A stretch of DNA of 64,000 nucleotides. Source: Isoperla grammatica. Lineage: Eukaryota > Arthropoda > Insecta > Plecoptera > Perlodidae. The stretch spans positions 33,459,609 through 33,523,608 of the forward strand of contig OX246746.1 of assembly GCA_945910005.1 (NCBI GenBank). Reading direction: 5' to 3'. This document shows positions 57,203 to 64,000 of the stretch, piece after piece. A program made the translations under genes and the position numbers. The notes under the pieces were generated by a model. It saw only the letters and a program-made list of their open reading frames with translations, was not told the DNA's origin and made no database searches. Position 1 is the stretch's first letter; every line of letters begins with the position of its first letter.

Positions 57203-57737
57203 CATGATGACATTTGGGGTTTAACGTCCCATATTTTTGCAACGAGGCTAGGCTAATCGAGAAGAATCATATCATACATCCCTTTCTATTATCATGTTAT
57301 TCTTCGCCATAAATGCTGGCTCGATCCTTTCGGATCTAAACGCCCTCCACCCTGTCCCTTTCCCTTCACTGTCCCATTTGAGAGTCTACTCCTGACTCCA
57401 GTGGCGGCTGGTGGGGGGGAGGCAATGGAGGCCTGGCCTCCTCAAACCCCCCAAACCTCCCCTGAACTGCCGCTAATTTCCATTCCTTACATATTCGGTC
57501 TTTCTTGAATGGTCCTGGCCTCCCTATTATTTTATACAACGAGCTGCCACTGGTCTACTTCAACTTGGCCCTGCCCTCCCTTGCCGGACTCCCCACCTAT
57601 GTGTAATGGATCTGATCGGGCCATTCGGCTTTTTTCATCTTTATCTTCATCTGCATATTTCACCCACTCATCGTCTCAATTAATTAGCCAAAGTTGCAAA
57701 AATATGGGACGTAAACCCCAAATATTATAATCATCAC
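57203..57737. mobile_element. Inverted-repeat element with TTTGGGGTTTAACGTCCC arms
   Basis: TTTGGGGTTTAACGTCCCAT at ~57212 and its inverse ATGGGACGTAAACCCCAAAT at ~57702 are arms of ~40 bp, each extending to a TTGCAAC/GTTGCAA inner edge. A CAGTGGCGGCTGGTG end near 57402 and CAGCCGTCACTG near 57760 look like the two ends of a hAT-like element overlapping it. Confidence 0.6.
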
Positions 57738-58318
57738 AACTTTCCTGAAAACAAACCACAGCCGTCACTGACTTGATTGTTGTTCATTTGTCTCCTGATA
57801 GAACACAGTGTTTTGTCTACTCGATATTGCAACCTTCGTGTTCTACAACGCGTTTCCGTTAGCTTCGTTCGCCTGTCCTACACTTTTACCACAGACAACC
57901 AATTATTTATCTGTGCTTTTACACTAGTGAAGCCACTGTCGTCTTTTGTAGGCCTACCTGTGTCAGTGTAAATATTTTTATTGCGTTCGCATCTAATAAA
58001 ACTTACATTAGTGTAGAGCTAGTGCAGGAGACTTTTTCACTGGCTATTTAGCTCGTGCTAGACGCTTTGCTACACTGGGCAACCAGATGACAACGCTCTT
58101 CCTGGCTCTATTGACATCAAGTGCAGCAGTCTCTCCCCATCCCCCGTTACTGGTTTCTGATTTACTATTATCTCTTGGTTTTAGTTGTTCTGCTGCTAGC
58201 ATGTACTTTGCCTTTAATCATATTGTTTTACCCGACAACGCCAATTTATTGCAGCCTGTTCTGCAATATTGACTTATTTTGTACATTGTTGGTGTTGTAT
58301 TTTCTGGCCATGCTTAAT
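57738..58318. other. Intergenic, nothing recognised
   Basis: T-rich on +. Frames at 57777-57971 and 58087-58272 have no recognisable features. Confidence 0.4.
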
Positions 58319-58327
58319 AATAACAAC

Positions 58328-58421
<94 letters not shown>

Positions 58422-58490
58422 TTAATAATAATAATCATAATAATAATAATAATAATAATAATCATAATAATAATAATAATAATCATAATC

Positions 58491-58542
<52 letters not shown>

Positions 58543-58586
58543 TAATAATAATAATAATAATGATAATAATAATGATAATAATAATG
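58319..58586. repeat. (AAT)n microsatellite
   Basis: A long AAT/TAA tract with occasional AATCAT and AATGAT interruptions. Poly-N, poly-I and poly-Y frames across it are artefacts. Confidence 0.97.
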
Positions 58587-58631
58587 AACTAAAGAAAATA
58601 AATAAGAACTTCTTAAGCATAACGTCGATAG

Positions 58632-59610
58632 GGTAGCATCGAACAAATGGTTAACGTCCGGGGATATTTTCAGCGAAACAGAGGGATTTATGATCGCTAT
58701 TCAAGATAAAGTAATCAAGACTAACAATTACAAAAAATACATACTGAAAGACGTCACAGTGGAAGATAAATGTAGAAAATGTAATATGAACGGCGAAACA
58801 ATTGAACATATCGTATCTGGGTGCAAAATGCTTTGTCAAACAGATTATCTTCATAGGCATAACCAAGTTGCAAACATTGTACATCAAAAATTAGCCATGA
58901 AGTATAAACCTTATAAACACAACCACTGCGTATTACAAATACAAGCCTGAAAAGGTATTGGATAGTAAAGACTACAAATTATATTACGACCGGGCAGTTA
59001 TAACAGACCAAATCATACATCACAATAGACCGGATATTATATTTATTGACAAGAAGAAACAAGAAACGATTTTAATTGATGTTGCCGTCCCTTTATGCCA
59101 CAATGTAGAGACTACTTGGCGGGAAAAGATAAACAGATATAAGGAATTATCTATTGAAATAAAAAGGTTGTGGAAGCAGAATAATGTAACTGTTATACCG
59201 TTAATTATATCAGCAAATGGCATTGTTCCACGTAAACTCCATGACAGTATTAAACTAATTGGTCTCCAACCGAACATATACATCGAGATGCAAAAAGCAA
59301 TTATTTTGAACACGTGTAGGATAGTGCGAAAATTTTTGAACTAAGAAGAATGAAGACTTCAAGAAGTTCTCCATCCCGATAGTGGTTTTCGTGGTTTCCA
59401 CCGTACAAAGAGCGAATGCTGGGATGAGTACAAATCGGCCACGACCGTACATAGCATCAACAGTTCGGTTTGGAAAAAATAATGTGGACAATGATATATT
59501 AAGTAGTTCTAAGTAGATTTTAATAAGGTAAACACATGGAAATACTTGACATTTGTGTCCGTACAACATGTTTATGCCGGTTTTGACCGAGTTTGTATGT
59601 ATTGCAACAA
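58632..59610 (+). mobile_element. R4/Dong-like LINE 3' end between TAA tracts
   Basis: A restriction-like-endonuclease LINE C-terminus, 5'-truncated in the (AAT)n tract at its left and followed by another (AAT)n tract at its right. The Dong/R4 group is known to insert at TAA repeats, and this arrangement agrees with that. Confidence 0.8.
58690..59344 (+). pseudogene. Restriction-like endonuclease domain of a LINE ORF
   Basis: The frame reads KWLTSGDIFSETEGFMIAIQ, then the zinc motif C-x2-C...H-x4-C (CRKC...IEHIVSGC). After a frame change near 58950 come HHNRPDIIFIDKKKQETILI and DVAVP, the RPD...D catalytic core, then ERK-type helices and LQPNIYIEMQKAIILNTCRI. In R2/R4-type LINEs this domain cuts the target DNA. 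Reverse transcriptase is missing. Confidence 0.85.
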
Positions 59611-59613
59611 TAC

Positions 59614-59703
<90 letters not shown>
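59611..59703. repeat. (AAT)n microsatellite
   Basis: A pure AAT tract of ~31 units, starting in TACAATAATAAT about 266 bp after the LINE stop codon. It may be part of the element's 3' tail or its target. Confidence 0.97.
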
Positions 59704-59706
<3 letters not shown>

Positions 59707-60685
59707 AAAAGTTTCTTTTTATTCCCCAGTGACCGCTGGGGTTTTGGGAAGTTACTTGCGAGTAGAGATTGTTATTTATTATTTCTACGTTGGATCTTTA
59801 AATACACATTATTATGTAATTACGTAAGCAATAGGATGGACAGTCACATTTACTATAGTTTAAGGAAGTGGTATAACAGATAACTGAAAAAGAAGATATT
59901 CCCGTTCGTCTTGTTTTGCTGTAGTCCGGCCCTGTTTGTATTTGCAATACAGTAATATCACAGATAACAAATTGTAATATATTCCCCTGGCCCCGAGATC
60001 AGATTGTTACAGAACTTCAACCCATCTGTTGAGACGAACACGATATTTGCGCTGTATGTCTAATACCTGTGTTAATACTTTTGCCAACTCCTAGAGGAGA
60101 TGTGTGGGTGAATTTATATTATATGAAAAAGAGAGAAAAAGAGCCCCGTGCAGCAGCAAGAGTCAGGCAATTGTGCAACATTATTTTCATAGATGCCCGC
60201 CAAATGATTCGATAGTACTATACGTTGATATTAATACTTAATCATTGAGCAATGCTAAAACTATTATACAATATAAGACTCATGAGCTCCGGGGGGAGGG
60301 GGGGGGGGGGGGGGGGGGGGCTTTAGCCCGAATGCCCTCCCCCCTTGCGTTGGCCACTGATGATAATTGGTGATTGGGTCGTGGGTAATAATTATGTGAA
60401 GATGAAAAAACGCCACATGATCCCATTGCCCAACCCAGGATTCGAACCTGGAACGCAGGAATTGTGGTTTAAAGTAGCTGTTGTGGTGGAGAATGATCAA
60501 ATCCGTAATTATTATTGTATAGTTTGATATACTCATTTTTGTGGGTTATTTAATGTCTTATTTATTTATTTATTTGTATTATACCACACAATGATTTTAC
60601 AAGCGGGATTTAATTACCTATAACATTTTCCGCATTGTGTTCAGTTTGTAACTGAATATTGAATTATTGCTTCTAGTAAATATGT
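59704..60685. other. Intergenic; G-run and tRNA-like B box
   Basis: A 29-base stretch that is almost all G (60291-60320), and on the minus strand GGTTCGAATCCTGG at 60432-60445, a perfect B box with no A box found. No gene. Confidence 0.45.
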
Positions 60686-60990
60686 CGTCCGCAGTGGCCT
60701 ATACGGTTGGGCAGGCTCTGAGTGCATCCCAGGGACGTGGGTTCGACCCCTTGTCGTCTCAATAGTAGGGACGATGGTCATCCAGTGACTCTAGAGTCTA
60801 GACTAAACCGGCGCACAGGCTGGTCAGAAGTCAAGGCGATAAGCTAAGCAGCCTCGTACGACTCCCGGTTAGGTCATAGGGCACAGACAACAGGCAGTAA
60901 CAGACCTGATCAAAAGTTTACGGGTGGAGGGAGACGGCTACAAACTGACTGGACCGAGTATTAAATATATGTTAGTAGTATTCCTGCTAT
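60686..60990 (+). mobile_element. tRNA-derived SINE
   Basis: AGTGGCCTATACGGTTGG (A-box-like, 60694) and GTGGGTTCGACCCC (B box, 60738) are spaced as in tRNA-type Pol III promoters. A ~240-bp unrelated tail follows. Poly(A) and flanking duplications are not clear. Confidence 0.6.
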
Positions 60991-63900
60991 TTTCCATTTT
61001 TCTTTTGTATTTTACATTGAAATCCAAGCTTTAATCTGTAATTTTGATATTATTCTAATCATGTTCAGACTGAAAGCATTCCTCGTTTTCAATCGTAATA
61101 ATGAGTTGGACTCGCTATTCCCTCAACGGCCACAAATCTGACAACGCTTCATTCTTCCCGAAGCAGTGTACTCAGTCACGTCTTCTTCAGTTCTCCGTAA
61201 TCGCCAATAGATAGAGGCAGAGGTTATCTCTCTCGGGTTGACAGAGCATTCCCTTATTCAATTTCGTGAGAGAGATGAATGCGTGTTAAGCCAGTAACAT
61301 CTTAGATGTAAATGCCGAATTGCCTCTCTCCCATGTAAATGTGTAATGTGGGTCGCTAGGTTCCTTGGTTCCCGTGTTCCAGGATACTTGTGAGGGTCAA
61401 CGCACGGGCCACAGAGCCCGCAGCACCAGCAGGCACTCGCTCGCTAGTCTCGAGTCGCTACTAGGAGATACGACGGACCTTGCATAGAAAATAACCTAAT
61501 AATCTGCCTAACCATGATGCCATATCTAACCATTGCTCATCCAATACTAATAACAATAAACACTAATCTTACATAAATATTCAATCTCTCGAAATTTGTA
61601 AGCAGATTTCGGTGATGTAAAATCCCTTTCGATGCCTGCTTTCGTGACCTACCACTTCCATAAAAATGTTATGACTAGATCTTTAACCAATGTTCGACCG
61701 AGCCCAATTGTTTAAACAGATGATGATATGTTAAACATTCTAGTTAACAATGACATTGAAACCAAGTGTTAACCAAATTAGAGGCGAGACCGATTAAAAT
61801 AGTGGTGCACTTGTTGTGAGGCTTGGCAACGGTGCAGATACCTCGCTCTTAGAGAAGGTGGGATCCGATTGGCTAAGGGATATGACTCCTCCCCAAACTT
61901 AACATTCTGTATCCCAGCCAGGTAAGTTGCCTCCAGTCTGGTAAGAAAATACGCGCAGAACACGTCGGCGTCACGCAAATACAAAGCAATTTTAACAATA
62001 AGTGACAGTGAATCGTCTCCTACTTTCTTGATATATATTCCAGTGACAAATTCTTGTGCGAAAGTGACGTGTGTTTTATGAACACGCTGGATTTATATAT
62101 ATCGGCGTGTGTTTCAGATGTAAGTTCTATGAAAATATGCAAATTACCCTAGGGCGGGAATTTTAAATACCATTAGCTCATCTTGCCGAAATAACAATAT
62201 TAGCCGAAATCTAGCACTAAGTATTCTTGCACAGCCTTGGTACACTTAGGACCTAGATGTATTTTAATTAGTGGGGCAAAGTACGCCAAAGAAACGTGCG
62301 AGACTGGCCAGAATACTGTATGGCTTAGCTAGCCTATAATATTGTGTTATTTATGGGGTATGTATGTCTTGGCCATCTAAATCAACACAAGCCACATGTG
62401 CAGGATTGCCTGAAGGGTAGCAGGCCTATTATTCATCCCCGTACACTGAGTGCGGAGGGGTAAACTAGGACCCGGGGACATAAGCCGTCGCGTGCACTAG
62501 GCAGACAGCCACGGCATTCCTGGGCACAACTAGCAGACTTGGAAATAATGCAAATGCGATCTGAGGAACGTCGGATGTTTCTCATTCAATTAAATAGTTA
62601 AATGCCAGTGTGTTTCGTGCGCCAACTTTCATTGCTAACGGAAATGTGAAAGAGAGGGTTCTTCGTGTCTGTGACAATGGTATTTCACCAGTTTTGTTTT
62701 AATCTAGCTAGACCAACCCCTATGAAACGAAACACTTCGGGCTTGTATTGTATACCATAAGGTTATATCGTTACCTTGTTCATTACGGTCATATACTTTT
62801 TGAGAAATTATTACCATGTATTTTATTAAAACTAGAAAAGTGTTATTACCGTTTTACATGACCGTTTTAAATGATCATATCAAATCTCGATCCCCCTCCT
62901 ATACATACAGGCTATACTGACCCTCGGAACTGAAAAGGTGCTACCGTATTGCTAATTGATAGTACTCATGTTCTTTGGTCGTGTCAACACAACTGTGATG
63001 CTAGTCGTGTCAGCCCGAGCACTATCAACAACACATCAACGGATCGTGATTAAAACCTCCGTGATTCTTAGGAACACGGATTACTATTTATTGGCGGACT
63101 AAGCCATTTCAAATCTTGTTATTGGTGGTTGATGGAAACAAGTTATTGTTACTTGAATTGTAAGGTCTTCATAATATCACCCATTATTACTGTTATTATT
63201 TTATTAGATGTTTGATTATTTGGTAAACAAACTCAGCCAAGAGCCGGTACTAACATGGTCTCCACGGTCATATTTCATGTGCCACTTCTTTATAAAAAAA
63301 CGGAATCGGAGTAATATTTTGTATGTAATATTGTAATATTTTTTAATCTTGCATTTTCATGTAAAATTACATTCTGGGACATAAGACACAGTTGGTTGCA
63401 TAGTTCATTTTTGTTACATAAATACGTTTATTGTAAATAAGTAGGCCTAGGCCTATAGTTCGTTTCTATATATTTATGTAAATATAAAGACGTGTTACTG
63501 GTAATTTTTCACATTTTTGTTTACGTTATACGAAGATAATACTATACTTCTTTTATCCATACGAGCATGCGCACTTGGAAAACAGGATCGTGATTAGGCA
63601 TTGATACGTAGAGCAGAATTTTCTGAGTTCGACTCCCAGTCTAGACGTTAATGGGACATTGCCGATTACCCCTCATTTATAAATTCTTGACTCATTTATT
63701 TAATTACTCGGGTATTTTATTCAGTTATAGAACTGATTTGTAAACATTGGGACATAAAATTAATACAATACATGCCTACAGGAATATTTATATTTACAGT
63801 TATACTGGCCGATTGTGCAATGCATGGAATGTTTGTATTTATATTGGCTGATGAAGGATGATCATTTCAATTTTCAATGTGTCTGACAAAACATAATTTA

Positions 63901-64000
63901 CTATGCCTCATATTTAATGTTACATCAGACATAATATTTTGAGAACAGTTGTTAATAACATTGCTTTGACACTAAACAGATGTATTTAACAAATTAACCA
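60991..64000. other. Intergenic DNA, no gene recognised
   Basis: No supported coding frame, LINE or DNA-transposon ends were found. GC-richer strips at 61370-61480 and 62430-62530 could be regulatory or decayed repeat. A B-box-like GAGTTCGACTCCCAG lies at 63629-63643 without a convincing A box. Confidence 0.45.

Noticed and set aside
58121..58636. Poly-Asn, poly-Ile and poly-Tyr ORFs
   Set aside because: Translations of the (AAT)n microsatellite.
60264..60536. Poly-proline ORF on the minus strand
   Set aside because: Translation of the G-run at 60291-60320.

Overview
This is an animal nuclear genome window: GT-AG introns, a high load of retrotransposons and DNA transposons, microsatellites and one 200-base assembly gap. 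Nothing prokaryotic is present. The transposon mix (CR1-like, RTE-like and R4/Dong-like LINEs, a Penelope-like element, Gypsy LTR elements, many 8-bp-TSD hAT-type elements) and the divergence of the host gene from vertebrates suggest an invertebrate, most likely an arthropod. I cannot name the species.

The one host gene I can support is on the + strand: the C-terminal ~1,080 residues of LYST (lysosomal trafficking regulator, mauve in Drosophila), in 18 visible exons from 6240 to the stop codon at 45040, with AATAAA at 45101. Exons at 6240-12357 encode the region before the PH domain, 16226-17156 the PH-like domain, 17471-30885 the BEACH domain, and 31176-45040 the WD40 propeller. Splice phases agree at every junction except between 8704 and 12246. 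There an exon is probably missing at the N gap (11997-12196), and the next exon carries a one-base frameshift. The N-terminal two thirds of the gene lie upstream of the window.

Most other DNA is mobile. Left edge (1-3690): part of a minus-strand LTR-type element with a gag-like ORF, a possible primer-binding site and ten 60-bp tandem repeats. 3690-6160: a LINE 3' end split by a 921-bp MITE. Introns up to 24 kb hold a P2X7-ballast-domain pseudogene, a Penelope-like fragment with a fold-back, and several MITEs. The 10.7-kb intron 32852-43581 is a nest: a broken Gypsy element split by a hAT-like element, between CR1-like LINE fragments. The intergenic DNA after 45106 has a LINE split by a 534-bp MITE, a 2.3-kb long-terminal-inverted-repeat element split by an RTE LINE, a second RTE copy split by a hAT-like element, an R4/Dong-like endonuclease fragment between two (TAA)n tracts, and a tRNA-like SINE.

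I found no new multi-gene system. The most interesting items are the decayed P2X7-type zinc domain in an intron, the R4/Dong fragment between TAA tracts, the twin 532/534-bp MITEs, the intronic fold-back at 44482-44689, the tRNA-like inverted repeat at 26207-26327, and the lesion in a conserved LYST exon beside the gap.
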